A stretch of DNA of 64,000 nt from Brucella anthropi ATCC 49188 (lineage in GTDB: Bacteria; Pseudomonadota; Alphaproteobacteria; Rhizobiales; Rhizobiaceae): positions 1-64,000 of the forward strand of contig NC_009667.1 in NCBI RefSeq assembly GCF_000017405.1. The letters run 5' to 3'. Both the position numbers and the translations under genes were made by a program. Each line of letters starts with the position of its first letter. Position 1 is the first letter of the stretch. The notes beneath the pieces are model-generated. The model made no database searches, was not told the DNA's origin, and saw only the letters and a list, made by a program, of their open reading frames with translations. Positions 8,555-18,298 of the stretch are shown one piece after another.

Positions 8555-9507
8555 TATTGGGTTGAACGATCCACGATATGTTCCAGCGTCCCGTCCCGCT
8601 CGAAGGCTTCGATCTGCCGGATGATCTGCGGCACAAGGGCGGTTGCAGATGAGCTTGCTGCCGCGTGCGGAGTGATCGTCACGCGCGGGTGATCCCAGAG
8701 AGGGCTGCTGGTTGGCAACGGTTCCTGATTGAACACGTCGAGCGAAGCTGCCGAAAGAAGCCCGCGATCGAGCGCGGCCAGAATATCGGCCTCGTTCTGC
8801 AGACCGCCGCGTCCGGCATTGATCAGCACCGGCGCGCCGAGCGGCCCGTCGCTCTTCAGTTGCGCGAACATCGACATGGAGAGGATACCCTTGGTGTCGG
8901 GCGTCAGCGGCAGCAGACAGACGAAGATGTCGGTAGTCTTGAGGAATTTCCCAAAGCCGTCCTTGCCGTGATAGGTCTGCACGCCATCGATCTCTTGCGG
9001 GCGTCGGCTCCAGCCGGTGACATTGAAGCCGAGCAACTTCAGCTTTTCAGCCGCATCGCGCCCGAGCACACCGAGGCCCATGATGCCGACAGTGACTTCA
9101 TGAGCCGCAGGTTGGCGGCGATCCTCATGCCAGACATGATTCTGCTGCTGCTTGCGATAACGCTGTCCGAGACGGTGATGGTCCAGCACCTGCCAGACGA
9201 CATATTCGGTCATGCGCATGGTAAGATCGTCGGAGATGATGCGCACCAGCGGTACATCGGGAATCCGGTCATCGCGGAAGACGTGATCGACGCCTGCGCC
9301 CAGCGAGAAGATCACCTTCAGATTGGGCAGGTTCTCAAGCGAGCCCGGCTTCTGCTTCCAGACGAGCGCATATTTGACGGACGGATCTTTTTCCGTGCGA
9401 TCCGTCACCACCGGACGATCCGGCGCGTGATCCCGAAACGTCTTCAGCCAGATTTCAGGGTCCCAGTCGGTGATCGCCAAAAGGATGTTGCCCTTGGTTT
9501 CGCTCAT
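8551..9507 (-). CDS. ghrA: D-2-hydroxyacid dehydrogenase, glyoxylate/hydroxypyruvate reductase A type
   Basis: This 318-residue NAD(P)-dependent reductase resembles GhrA, which reduces glyoxylate and hydroxypyruvate. Visible features are the Rossmann loop VGIMGLGVLGRDAAEKL (near residue 140), the LLPLTPDTKG motif, the INAGRGG segment with the catalytic Arg region, and PLWDHPRVTITPHAA with the catalytic His near the C-terminus. It is the last gene of the minus-strand yej cluster and overlaps yejF by 4 bases, suggesting co-transcription. Substrate choice is by family resemblance only. Confidence 0.85.
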   Translation of the reverse strand: MSETKGNILLAITDWDPEIWLKTFRDHAPDRPVVTDRTEKDPSVKYALVWKQKPGSLENLPNLKVIFSLGAGVDHVFRDDRIPDVPLVRIISDDLTMRMTEYVVWQVLDHHRLGQRYRKQQQNHVWHEDRRQPAAHEVTVGIMGLGVLGRDAAEKLKLLGFNVTGWSRRPQEIDGVQTYHGKDGFGKFLKTTDIFVCLLPLTPDTKGILSMSMFAQLKSDGPLGAPVLINAGRGGLQNEADILAALDRGLLSAASLDVFNQEPLPTSSPLWDHPRVTITPHAAASSSATALVPQIIRQIEAFERDGTLEHIVDRSTQY

Positions 9508-11165
9508 TGTCTTGCTCCTCCCTCTGTTGCCTCCATCCGGAAGGCTGCCGCCATCAACGCCTTGGTATAGTCGGTCTGCGGGTTGGCGAAAACATCCTTC
9601 GCCGCGCCATATTCGACCGCCTTGCCGTTGCGCATCACCAGCACGTCATTTGCCAGCGCCCGCACCACTTTCAGATCGTGGCTGATAAAAAGATAGGCGA
9701 GATCATGCTTCTTCTGCAATGCGCGTAACAGATCGACCACCTGCGCCTGCACGCTCATATCGAGTGCGGAGGTCGGTTCGTCCAGCATAACGAATTTCGG
9801 GTTCAGCACCATGGCACGTGCAATGGCGACGCGCTGGCGCTGGCCACCTGAAAATTCGTGCGGATAGCGGAAGCGGGTTTCCGGATCGAGATTGACTTCG
9901 TTGAGCGCGGCAACGACACGCGCATCGCGTTCGTCTGCCGACAGTTTAGGCTCATGCACCAGAAGCCCTTCGGCGATGATGTCCGCGATGGTCATGCGCG
10001 GTGAGAGCGAGCCGAATGGGTCTTGAAACACGATTTGCATCTCGCGGCGCAGCGGGCGCATATCACTGAAACTGAATTTCGCAATATCGCGGCCGTCGAA
10101 CCTGATCTCGCCCTTGGATGAAATCATGCGCGACAGTGCGAGGCCAAGCGTCGTCTTGCCGGAGCCCGATTCGCCGACGACGCCGAGCGTCTGTCCGGCG
10201 CGTAAGTTTACGTCGATGCCGTCCACCGCCTTCACATGGTCGACGGTCTTGCGCATGAACCCCTTCTTGATCGGGAACCAGACACGGATATCCTTGCCTT
10301 CCATCACCGTTTTTGCTGCTGGATCGGCGGCAGGCGGCTCGCCCTTCGGTTCAGCCGCAAGCAGGTGCTTGGTGTAAGGATGCTGCGGGTTTTCGAAAAT
10401 CTCTTTGGTCGGCCCGGCCTCGACGATCTTGCCCTTGCTCATCACGCAGACCTTGTCGGCGATCTTGCGCACAATGCCGAGGTCGTGGGTGATGAAGAGC
10501 ATCGACATGCCCTGTGCGGCTTTAAGCTCGGCCAGCAGCTTCAAGATTTGGGCCTGCACGGTGACATCGAGCGCTGTGGTCGGCTCGTCGGCAATCAGCA
10601 GCTTCGGCTTGTTGGCAAGCGCCATGGCGATCATGACGCGCTGGCGCTGTCCGCCGGAAAGCTGGTGCGGGAAGGCCGACAGGCGCTTTTCCGGTTCGCG
10701 AATGCCGACTTCGTTCAGAAGTTCCAGCGTCCGCGCCCGTGCGGCCTGCTCCCCCATGCCTTGGTGCATTTTCAGGATTTCACCGATCTGCCGCTCCACA
10801 CTGTGCAGCGGATTGAGCGATGTCATCGGCTCCTGAAAGATCATGGTGATGTCGTTGCCGCGCACACGGCGCAGTTCCGGCTCCGAAGCCTTCATCAAAT
10901 CCTTGCCATTGAAAAGAATTTCTCCGGAAGGATGGCTGGCAGACGGATAAGGCAGCAGCTTCAGGATGGACAAGGCCGAGACGGATTTGCCTGATCCCGA
11001 TTCGCCGACAAGGGCGACCGTTTCGCCTTCGGCAATGTCGAAGGATACGCGGTCGACGGAAATGCGTTCCTCGCCATTCTGGCGGAATGCGACGGACAGA
11101 TCGCGAACGGACAGCAGGATTTTGTTCCCTGATTCGATCATAGACCCGCTCATTGGCCCACTCAT
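9504..11165 (-). CDS. yejF: Peptide ABC transporter, fused duplicated ATP-binding protein (YejF type)
   Basis: The 553-residue protein contains two complete ABC ATPase domains in one chain. Each has Walker A (GESGSGKSVSAL in the first, GESGSGKTTLGL in the second), a signature LSGGQRQRV or FSGGQRQRV, and Walker B (LLIADEPTTALD and VMLDEPTSALD). This is the arrangement of YejF, which powers uptake of peptides including microcin C in E. coli. It overlaps yejE by 4 bases. In-frame ATGs at 11165, 11153 and 11141 are all possible starts. Confidence 0.93.
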   Translation of the reverse strand: MSGPMSGSMIESGNKILLSVRDLSVAFRQNGEERISVDRVSFDIAEGETVALVGESGSGKSVSALSILKLLPYPSASHPSGEILFNGKDLMKASEPELRRVRGNDITMIFQEPMTSLNPLHSVERQIGEILKMHQGMGEQAARARTLELLNEVGIREPEKRLSAFPHQLSGGQRQRVMIAMALANKPKLLIADEPTTALDVTVQAQILKLLAELKAAQGMSMLFITHDLGIVRKIADKVCVMSKGKIVEAGPTKEIFENPQHPYTKHLLAAEPKGEPPAADPAAKTVMEGKDIRVWFPIKKGFMRKTVDHVKAVDGIDVNLRAGQTLGVVGESGSGKTTLGLALSRMISSKGEIRFDGRDIAKFSFSDMRPLRREMQIVFQDPFGSLSPRMTIADIIAEGLLVHEPKLSADERDARVVAALNEVNLDPETRFRYPHEFSGGQRQRVAIARAMVLNPKFVMLDEPTSALDMSVQAQVVDLLRALQKKHDLAYLFISHDLKVVRALANDVLVMRNGKAVEYGAAKDVFANPQTDYTKALMAAAFRMEATEGGARQ

Positions 11166-12304
11166 TGAAATGCCTTTCGCGGATCGAAGGCGTCGCGTGT
11201 TGCCTCACCGATGAAGATCAGAAGCGACAGCATCAGCGAGATGACCACAAAGCCGGTAATGCCGAGCCAGGGTGCCTGCAGGTTATTCTTGCCTTGTGCG
11301 AGCAGTTCGCCCAGCGAAGCCGAACCGGGGGGCAGGCCGAAACCGAGGAAGTCGAGCGAGGTGAGGGTGGTGATCGAGCCGTTCAGGATGAAAGGCAGGA
11401 AGGTCAGTGTCGCGACCATGGCGTTGGGCAGGAGATGCCGCCACATGATGGTGCCGTTCTTCACGCCGAGCGCACGCGCCGCGTTCACATATTCGAAGTT
11501 TCGCGCCCGCAGAAATTCCGCGCGCACGACGCCGACGAAAGCCACCCATGAAAACAACAACATGATGCCCAGAAGCACCCAGAAGCCGGGCGGCAATATC
11601 GCCGCGATAATCAGCAACAGGTAGAGAACCGGGATCGAGGACCAGATTTCGATGAAGCGCTGGAACAGAAGATCGACCCAGCCGCCGAAATAGCCCTGAA
11701 CCGCGCCTGCCGTCACTCCGATTATTGCCGAGAAGAAGGTGAGAATCAGGCCGAACAGCACCGAAATACGGAAGCCGTAGAGTGCGCGTGCGAATACATC
11801 GCGCGCCTGATCGTCGGTGCCGAGCAGATTGAAATTGCCGAAGCGACAATTGGGATCGCTCACGCCTTGCGGATAGCGCTGGCAGCGCTCTTCCGCCGAA
11901 TAGAGCCAGAACGGTTTCGAAGGCGCGGCTTCCGGTATCTCGTTGTTCACGGTGTTGTAGGAATAGCGGATCGGTGGCCAGATGGCCCAGCCATTGTTGT
12001 TAATCTCATCCTGTATCATCGGGTCGCGATAGTCGGTGACGGCATAAAAGCCGCCGAATTTTTCTTCCGGATAATCCACGAAAACCGGCATCAGCAACTC
12101 GCCCTTGTAGGAAACGAGAATGGGCCGGTCATTTGCGATGAACTCGGAACAAAGCGCTGCGATGAGCAGGAACAGGAAGATCCACAGCGACCAGTAACCG
12201 CGCTTGTTGGCCTTGAAGTTCTGCCAGCGGCGCTTGTTGAGTGGTGAAAGAAACGGGCGCTTTACCGGTTGCACGACAGGGGTGAGGGTGGTGTCGGTCA
12301 TCAC
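11162..12304 (-). CDS. yejE: Peptide ABC transporter permease YejE
   Basis: A 380-residue inner-membrane permease with an N-terminal membrane segment ([19 protein letters not shown]), a large periplasmic loop, and a C-terminal BPD-transporter domain. It has the EAA-type cytoplasmic loop around [25 protein letters not shown]. The long loop with [16 protein letters not shown] is typical of the YejE/OppC group. It overlaps yejB and yejF by 4 bases each, indicating translational coupling. Confidence 0.93.
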   Translation of the reverse strand: MMTDTTLTPVVQPVKRPFLSPLNKRRWQNFKANKRGYWSLWIFLFLLIAALCSEFIANDRPILVSYKGELLMPVFVDYPEEKFGGFYAVTDYRDPMIQDEINNNGWAIWPPIRYSYNTVNNEIPEAAPSKPFWLYSAEERCQRYPQGVSDPNCRFGNFNLLGTDDQARDVFARALYGFRISVLFGLILTFFSAIIGVTAGAVQGYFGGWVDLLFQRFIEIWSSIPVLYLLLIIAAILPPGFWVLLGIMLLFSWVAFVGVVRAEFLRARNFEYVNAARALGVKNGTIMWRHLLPNAMVATLTFLPFILNGSITTLTSLDFLGFGLPPGSASLGELLAQGKNNLQAPWLGITGFVVISLMLSLLIFIGEATRDAFDPRKAFQ

Positions 12305-13398
12305 ACGTCCCTCCGGTCAAAGTCGATGCGCGGATCGATCCACGTATAGGTGAGATCGGACAGGAGACCGACCAGAAGGCCGATCAGCGAGAAGATGAAG
12401 AGATTGGCGAAGACCACGGGATAATCGCGGTTGATGACCGACTGGTAGCCCAGCAGGCCAAGTCCGTCGAGCGAGAAGATGGTTTCGATCAGAAGCGAAC
12501 CGGTGAAGAATGCCGAGATGAAAGCGCCCGGAAAACCGGCGATCACGATCAGCATCGCATTGCGGAAGACATGACGATAGAGAACCTGATTCTCGGTCAG
12601 TCCCTTGGCGCGCGCCGTGGTTACATATTGCTTGCGGATTTCTTCCAGAAACGAATTCTTGGTCAGCAATGTCGTGGTGGCGAAGGCGGAAAGCACGAGT
12701 GCAGTCACCGGCAGCACCATATGCCACAGATAGTCGCCGATCTTGCCCCAGAACGACATCTGCGCGAAATCGGGCGAGGTGAGGCCGCGCAACGGGAACC
12801 AGTCGAAGAACGAGCCGCCCGCAAACAGTACGATCAGCAGGATTGCAAACAGGAAGCTTGGAATGGCGTAGCCGACGATGATGACGGCGCTGGTCCAGGT
12901 GTCGAAGCGCGAACCGTCCTTGATTGCCTTGCGAATGCCGAGTGGAATCGAGATCATGTAGGACAGAAAAGTCAGCCACAGGCCGAGCGAGATTGAAACC
13001 GGCATCTTTTCCTTGATGAGGTCGATCACGCTGATATCGCGAAAATAGCTGCGGCCGAAATCGAAGCGCAGATAGTTCCACAGCATCTGGCCGAACCGTT
13101 CCAGCGGCGGCTTGTCGAAACCGAACTGCTTTTCCAAATCGGCAATGAATTGCGGGTCGAGCCCCTGCGCGCCGCGATATTTGGAATTGACCGAGCCGCT
13201 GTCGACGGCACTTTGCCCGAAATCGCCACCACCGCCGGAAAGGCGGTCGAGAGCGTCGCCGCCCTGGCCTGAAAGCTGCGCAATCACGCGCTCGACCGGA
13301 CCGCCGGGGGCGAACTGAACCACAGCGAAGGAAATAGCCATGATGCCGAGTATCGTCGGAATCATCAGAAGCAGACGGCGGAGAATATATGCGCCCAT
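12301..13398 (-). CDS. yejB: Peptide ABC transporter permease YejB
   Basis: A 365-residue permease of the DppB/YejB type: N-terminal [19 protein letters not shown] membrane anchor, a periplasmic segment rich in Gly/Ser (residues 45-75), then five more membrane helices and the EAA loop [22 protein letters not shown]. It forms the channel together with YejE. It lies about 107 bases downstream of the second binding-protein gene, and the spacer contains an imperfect palindrome. Confidence 0.93.
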   Translation of the reverse strand: MGAYILRRLLLMIPTILGIMAISFAVVQFAPGGPVERVIAQLSGQGGDALDRLSGGGGDFGQSAVDSGSVNSKYRGAQGLDPQFIADLEKQFGFDKPPLERFGQMLWNYLRFDFGRSYFRDISVIDLIKEKMPVSISLGLWLTFLSYMISIPLGIRKAIKDGSRFDTWTSAVIIVGYAIPSFLFAILLIVLFAGGSFFDWFPLRGLTSPDFAQMSFWGKIGDYLWHMVLPVTALVLSAFATTTLLTKNSFLEEIRKQYVTTARAKGLTENQVLYRHVFRNAMLIVIAGFPGAFISAFFTGSLLIETIFSLDGLGLLGYQSVINRDYPVVFANLFIFSLIGLLVGLLSDLTYTWIDPRIDFDRRDV

Positions 13399-13469
13399 CA
13401 GCCCGGTTTTCTCCGCAGGTTCAGGTTTATCTTATGGCTTGCCAACAGCTTCTGCCTTTTCATTATAGA

Positions 13470-13510
13470 GCGTGATGTCGAAAACCGGTTTCGGTTTCGC
13501 GAAATCACGC
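13470..13510. repeat. Imperfect rhizobial-type palindrome between yejA2 and yejB
   Basis: Arms GCGTGAT (13470-13476) and ATCACGC (13504-13510) flank AAAACCGGTTTCGGTTTCGCG-like sequence. The element overlaps the stop codon of the binding-protein gene. In RNA it would form a hairpin at the boundary between abundant binding protein and membrane components. It resembles short intergenic palindromes that are common in Rhizobiales. Confidence 0.6.
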
Positions 13511-15352
13511 CTTGATCCACCACAGCGTCTCGACGGGAAAGCCGTAATCGGGCTTCGGCTCCTTGAAACCGAACCGGTCCCAATAGGCCGCGAGATGATT
13601 CGCTGTCGTCCAATTTGGAATCCAGTCGCGCCGGATACGCAAGTACCGATCGAGCACCCGCATCGTGGCGACGAGTTCTTCGCGGGTCGAAACCTTGCCG
13701 ATATCCGCAATCAGCGCATCGATCAACGGGTCTTCCGTACCGGGAAGATTATAGCTGCCCGGCACCTTGGCCGATTCGGAACCCAACATCCCGGCAAGCG
13801 ATTCTTGCGTCGGCGTGGGGCTGAACTGCAACGCCATACCCACCATGTCGAACTGGAAGTCCTGCATCCGTACCTGATACTGGCTTGCATCGACAAGCCG
13901 CAGGCTGGCGTCAATGCCGATGGCGCGCAGTTTCTGCACGAACGGATTGTAGACCCGGGTGAAGGCTTCGGAATTGGAAAGAATCTCCAGCGCGAACTTT
14001 GATCCGTCCCTGTCGTGGAACTGGCCGTTCTTGCGCTCGAAACCTGCTTCCTCCAACAGCTTGATGGCCTGTGCGAACTGCGCGCGGTCGCGGCCTGTTC
14101 CGTCCGATACCGGCATTAGAACGGCTTCACTGAAAACCTCATCCGGCAGTTTTCCGCGATAACGTTCAAGAACTTTAAGTTCATCAGGCGTCGGCATGCC
14201 GCTCGCCTGAAAATCCGATCCGTTGAAGCACGACTGCGAGCGGGCATAGACCTTGTAGAAAAGGTTCTCATTCGTCCATTCGAAGTCGAAGCAGAGCGCA
14301 ATTGCTTCGCGCACGCGCGGATCGCGGAACCGTTCGCGGCGCTGGTTCAGCGCCCATGCCTGCATCAGCGGGCGTTTCTCTTTCGGAAAAGTACGCTTGA
14401 TGACCTTTCCCTGCTGGATGGCCGGGAAGTCATAGGCCGTCGCCCAGTTCTTGGAGACGGTCTCCTCGCGGTAGTCGATACTGCCTTTCTTGAAGGCTTC
14501 GAATTGCGGCTGGCGGTCGCGGAAAAACTCGATACGGATGCGGTCGAAATGATTGAAGCCCTTCTGCACCGGCAGATCTTTCGCCCAATAATCCTCGACG
14601 CGCTCATACTCGATGAACTGACCGGCGGCGAAATTGCCGACCTTGTAAGCGCCTGAGCCCAGCACCGGCTCCATGGTCGTGGCTTCGAAATCGCGATCCT
14701 TGAACCAGCTTTCCGACAGGATCGGCACGGCCACGGCATCAAGGATAGCGTTCGGTCCGCGCCCTTCGACGAAGCGCATGCGCACTTCTCTGTTGCCGGT
14801 TGCCTCCACCTTTTCGACGCCTGCCAGATACTGGCGCAGCGTTGGATGGCCTTTCTGCTTGATGGTCGCATAGGTGAACAACACGTCTTTCGCCTCAATA
14901 GGCGAGCCGTCGTGAAAACGCGCCTCCTTGCGAAGCTTGAACGTGCAACTGCGGCGATCTTTCGAAAGCGTCGCACTTTCCGCGATCAGGCCGTAGACAG
15001 AATCCGGCTCGTCCAGCGCCGAAGCCATCAGCGTATCAAAGGTCAGTTCCATGCGCGGCGGCGCATCACCCTTGAACGTGAAGGTATTGAGCGTGTTGAA
15101 CGTGTCGGTATTCTGGTTCCAGACCCAGCTCGACGGCGCGAAATTGAACGTGCCGCCCTTCGGTGCTTCGGGGCTGGCATAGTCGAAATGTGGAAAATCG
15201 GGACCGTATTTCAGGTCACCGAAAGCCGAAAGCCCATGCAGCGCCTTGCCTGTCGGGATGTCGGCAAAGGCCCTTGGCGGCAGGAAGGCTGCAACGGCGG
15301 CACTTCCCGAAAGCCCCAGAAAATGGCGGCGGTTCATGCGAAGGATTGTCAT
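13505..15352 (-). CDS. Peptide ABC transporter solute-binding protein with Tat-like signal (YejA-like copy 2)
   Basis: A periplasmic SBP_bac_5-family binding protein of about 615 residues. The N-terminus MTILRMNRRHFLGLSGSAA... AFA has the twin-arginine-like NRRHFLGL motif, suggesting Tat export. Family features include YASPEAPKGGTFN, FDTLMASALDEPDSVYGLIAESA and the SCTFKLRKEARFHDGSPIEAKDVLFTY-type region. ATG 15352 has GGAGCGAG upstream and is preferred over ATG 15373. It follows another homologous binding protein by 13 bases, a tandem duplication. Relatives include YejA. Confidence 0.92.
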   Translation of the reverse strand: MTILRMNRRHFLGLSGSAAVAAFLPPRAFADIPTGKALHGLSAFGDLKYGPDFPHFDYASPEAPKGGTFNFAPSSWVWNQNTDTFNTLNTFTFKGDAPPRMELTFDTLMASALDEPDSVYGLIAESATLSKDRRSCTFKLRKEARFHDGSPIEAKDVLFTYATIKQKGHPTLRQYLAGVEKVEATGNREVRMRFVEGRGPNAILDAVAVPILSESWFKDRDFEATTMEPVLGSGAYKVGNFAAGQFIEYERVEDYWAKDLPVQKGFNHFDRIRIEFFRDRQPQFEAFKKGSIDYREETVSKNWATAYDFPAIQQGKVIKRTFPKEKRPLMQAWALNQRRERFRDPRVREAIALCFDFEWTNENLFYKVYARSQSCFNGSDFQASGMPTPDELKVLERYRGKLPDEVFSEAVLMPVSDGTGRDRAQFAQAIKLLEEAGFERKNGQFHDRDGSKFALEILSNSEAFTRVYNPFVQKLRAIGIDASLRLVDASQYQVRMQDFQFDMVGMALQFSPTPTQESLAGMLGSESAKVPGSYNLPGTEDPLIDALIADIGKVSTREELVATMRVLDRYLRIRRDWIPNWTTANHLAAYWDRFGFKEPKPDYGFPVETLWWIKA

Positions 15353-15365
15353 TCTCGCTCCGCCC

Positions 15366-17234
15366 TCATTCACTGCCGGTTTTGAGCTTGGCTTCCTTCG
15401 CAGGGTCTATCCACCAGGAGAACGGGTCAATCCCAAGATAGTCCGGCTGCTTTTCAGGCATTCCGAATTTATTCCAATAGGCCACATTGATGTGGTCTGA
15501 GTACCATTGTGGAATGACGTAATAGTTCCACAAGAGCGCCCGGTCGAGCGCATGGGTCGAGGCGACCAGCTCCTCACGATCCTTGGCATAGATGACATGG
15601 TCGATCAGCTTGTCGATGGCCGGGTTCTTGATACCGGCATAGTTGCGGCTGCCTTTGAAGTCGGCGGCCTTGGAACCCCACATGTCGCGCTGCTCATTGC
15701 CGGGTGAACTGCTCTGCGGGATGACGGAGGTGACCACATCATAGTCAAAATCATTGACGCGGGCCTGATATTGCGCCGTGTCGACGATACGCACGGTCGC
15801 GTTGATGCCGATCTTGCGCAGGCTTGCTGCGAACGGATTGTAAATACGCTCGTCCGTCGGGTCCTTGCCGAGAAATTCGATGGTGAACGGATTGCCCTTG
15901 GCATCGACGAGCTTGTTGCCCTGCACTGTCCAGCCGGCTTCCGAAAAGAGTTTCAGCGCGGTGCGCAGATTTTCGCGGGTGGCTTGCGGTGTGTCATAGA
16001 CCGGCAGCTTGAATTCCTTCGTCAGTGCATCAGCAGGAAGCGAATCCTTCACCGTTTCCAGAATGGCTTGTTCCTCGGGTGTCGGCGGGCCGCTCAGCTC
16101 CAGCTCGTTGCCTGCGAAATAGCTGTTGATGCGCTTGTACTGGTTGAAGAACAACAGGCGGTTCATCGATTCGAAGTCGAAGGCGTAGGTCAGCGCCTGA
16201 CGCACTTTCGGGTCTTTGAACTTGTCGCGGCGCGTGTTCAGGAAATAGCCCTGCATACGTCCGGCGGCATGGAAGGGAAACGAAGCCTTCACGACATCGC
16301 CGCGCTGCACTGCTGGGAAATTATACTGTTCAGCCCAGCGCTGGGCACGATTCTCGTTGCGATAATCGTACTGTCCGCCCTTCTTGAAGGCTTCCCAGGT
16401 TGCATCCTCGTTGAAATAGTACTCGTAGCGCAGGCGGTCGAAATTATTGCGCCCGACATTGACGCCCAAATCCTTGCCCCAATAGTCATCGACGCGCGCC
16501 CAGGTGATGGAGCGTCCGGGCGTCATGCTGTCGATCTTGTAGGCGGAAGAGCCGAGCGGGATTTCAAGCATCGGACGGGTAATGTCGCGCTGCTTGCCCT
16601 GTGCATCCTTGCCTTCCCACCAGTGCTTGGGCAGAACGGCAAGCTGTCCCAGAATCTGCGGCAATTCGCGATTGCCCTTTTGGCTGAAGGTGAATTTCAC
16701 CTCATGTTCGCCAGTCTTTTCCGCCTTCTCCACGTCGCCATAATATTTGTTGTACATCGGCGACTGCTTCTTCAGCACATCGAACGACCAGATCACGTCA
16801 TCGACGGTGATCGGCTGGCCATCGTGCCATTTCGCTTTTGGATTGAGCTTGAACTTAACCCAGGAGAAATCATCGGGATATTGCAGGGCTTCGGCAATGA
16901 GCGGGTATTGCGTCGATCCCTGATCGAGCGAATCCGTCATCAGCGTGTCGTAGAGAAGACCGCCGCCGAAATCGGACAGGCCAGCGGCTGCGACCCCCTG
17001 CACCACAAACGGATTGAGACTGTCGAAGGTGCCAACGGCGACCATGTTCAGCGTGCCGCCTTTCGGCGCATCGGGATTCACATAGTCGTAGTGCTTGAAA
17101 TCAGCAGGATATTTGGGCTCGCCAAGCAGGCTGGAGGAATATCGCCATTGGGGTTCCGCGTCATTTGCGCGACCAATTGAAACCGTGCTCGCAAGCATGG
17201 CCACCGCAAATGCACCCGCCCAAAAAGCTCTCAT
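15366..17234 (-). CDS. Peptide ABC transporter solute-binding protein with Sec-type signal (YejA-like copy 1)
   Basis: The 622-residue binding protein is the first gene of the minus-strand yej unit. A normal Sec signal peptide (MRAFWAGAFAVAMLASTVSIGRA) precedes the mature domain. It shares the scaffold of the next gene: YDYVNPDAPKGGTLN, LLYDTLMTDSLDQGSTQYPLIAEA, a FKLNPKAKWHDGQPITVDDV region and a C-terminal WWIDP. Having two paralogous receptors for one permease pair suggests a wider ligand range. The promoter is expected in 17235-17332. Confidence 0.92.
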   Translation of the reverse strand: MRAFWAGAFAVAMLASTVSIGRANDAEPQWRYSSSLLGEPKYPADFKHYDYVNPDAPKGGTLNMVAVGTFDSLNPFVVQGVAAAGLSDFGGGLLYDTLMTDSLDQGSTQYPLIAEALQYPDDFSWVKFKLNPKAKWHDGQPITVDDVIWSFDVLKKQSPMYNKYYGDVEKAEKTGEHEVKFTFSQKGNRELPQILGQLAVLPKHWWEGKDAQGKQRDITRPMLEIPLGSSAYKIDSMTPGRSITWARVDDYWGKDLGVNVGRNNFDRLRYEYYFNEDATWEAFKKGGQYDYRNENRAQRWAEQYNFPAVQRGDVVKASFPFHAAGRMQGYFLNTRRDKFKDPKVRQALTYAFDFESMNRLLFFNQYKRINSYFAGNELELSGPPTPEEQAILETVKDSLPADALTKEFKLPVYDTPQATRENLRTALKLFSEAGWTVQGNKLVDAKGNPFTIEFLGKDPTDERIYNPFAASLRKIGINATVRIVDTAQYQARVNDFDYDVVTSVIPQSSSPGNEQRDMWGSKAADFKGSRNYAGIKNPAIDKLIDHVIYAKDREELVASTHALDRALLWNYYVIPQWYSDHINVAYWNKFGMPEKQPDYLGIDPFSWWIDPAKEAKLKTGSE

Positions 17235-17332
17235 CCAGCCTCTCCGTTCCTGTTTCGGATATATTCGAACGAGTTTTATGGGTTTTTGCGGAGGAAGAAA
17301 GGCATGCGGGCAAGAAATTTAATGCGGGCACG

Positions 17333-17357
17333 AAAAAAGCCCGGCGAACCGGGCTTT
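17333..17357 (-). terminator. Rho-independent terminator of the cytochrome c gene
   Basis: AAAGCCCGG (17336-17344), loop CGAA and CCGGGCTTT (17349-17357) form a 9-bp stem. Read on the minus strand it is followed by a run of T, 24 bases after the cytochrome stop. Confidence 0.88.
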
Positions 17358-17380
17358 GATCATGTTTCTATCCTGCAGGC

Positions 17381-18055
17381 TTAATTGGCGGGTGCCGGTT
17401 CCGCAGGCTTCTGTTCGCCGCCTGCCGCAGGCTTTTCGCCTTCGGCTGGCTTGGCTTCGCCGCCCTCAGCCGGCTTTGCATCGCCACCAGCGGCAGGTGC
17501 CGCATCAGCGGTCGGCAGCGGAGCCGGATTGTCGGACAGTGTGCGCAGATAAGCGATCAGATCAGCGCGTTCATTGTCCTTCTTGTCGCCAGCAAAGCCC
17601 ATGGCGGTGCCCTTGATGAAACCCTTCGGCGAGGTCAGGAACTTGTTGAGATGTTCAAAATCCCACTTGTTGCCCGCAGCACCGAACTCCTTCATGGGAG
17701 CTGAATAGCCGAAACCTTCAACAGAGGCAGCCGGACGGTTCACGACATCCCACAGATGCGGACCGACCTTGTTGGCGCCACCCTTTTCACCGGTATGGCA
17801 TGCAGCGCAACGCTTGAAGACGGTTTCACCGCGCGCCGGATCAGCAGACTGCAGCAACGTCGCAATGGAAACTTCTTCCTTGGCCGGTGCAGCGCCCCCT
17901 TCACCGGTCGAGGCTTCCGCCGCTTCGATGATAAAGCCCGGCTTTTCGGGCGCAGGCGAGTGAAACAGCGAATCGGACAGGATGCCCGTCGTCATGACAA
18001 CGAAAACCGTTGCCAGAAAAGCCATGATAAACTTGTTAGTCCGGGTTGAATTCAT
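17381..18055 (-). CDS. Membrane-anchored class I cytochrome c (CycM-like)
   Basis: The 224-residue protein has an N-terminal uncleaved membrane anchor ([18 protein letters not shown]), a linker, and one class I cytochrome c domain with heme motif CAACH (near residue 84) and an axial Met in GTAMGFAG. The design matches CycM/cytochrome c552, which shuttles electrons from the bc1 complex to terminal oxidases. The last 45 residues are a low-complexity tail of repeated GGxAKPAEG units, unusual in length. It is monocistronic, with its own terminator. Confidence 0.9.
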   Translation of the reverse strand: MNSTRTNKFIMAFLATVFVVMTTGILSDSLFHSPAPEKPGFIIEAAEASTGEGGAAPAKEEVSIATLLQSADPARGETVFKRCAACHTGEKGGANKVGPHLWDVVNRPAASVEGFGYSAPMKEFGAAGNKWDFEHLNKFLTSPKGFIKGTAMGFAGDKKDNERADLIAYLRTLSDNPAPLPTADAAPAAGGDAKPAEGGEAKPAEGEKPAAGGEQKPAEPAPAN

Positions 18056-18298
18056 CGCCGGTCAGCGCTCCCTCTACCAAAACGCTCTCCCCGAGAACGC
18101 TCTCCTAGCCGGCATGCAAACCTTCAATAAAGGTCGCAATTCTCTCCCCGGCATCGGGCGGAAACTAGGTCTTTTACCAGGGCGATGCAACACCTATAAC
18201 GGTAACTAGACCCGTGACTTTTTGACACTTTTGATGCATTTCCAGCGCCTCGAAAGCGGTTTAAAAGACGTCCGCGACCTTATCGATCTCAAGAGGCG

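Noticed and set aside
17450..17510. Possible short tandem-repeat array (CRISPR-like)
   Set aside because: These are codons of the Gly/Lys/Pro/Glu tail of the cytochrome, without spacers or conserved repeat length.
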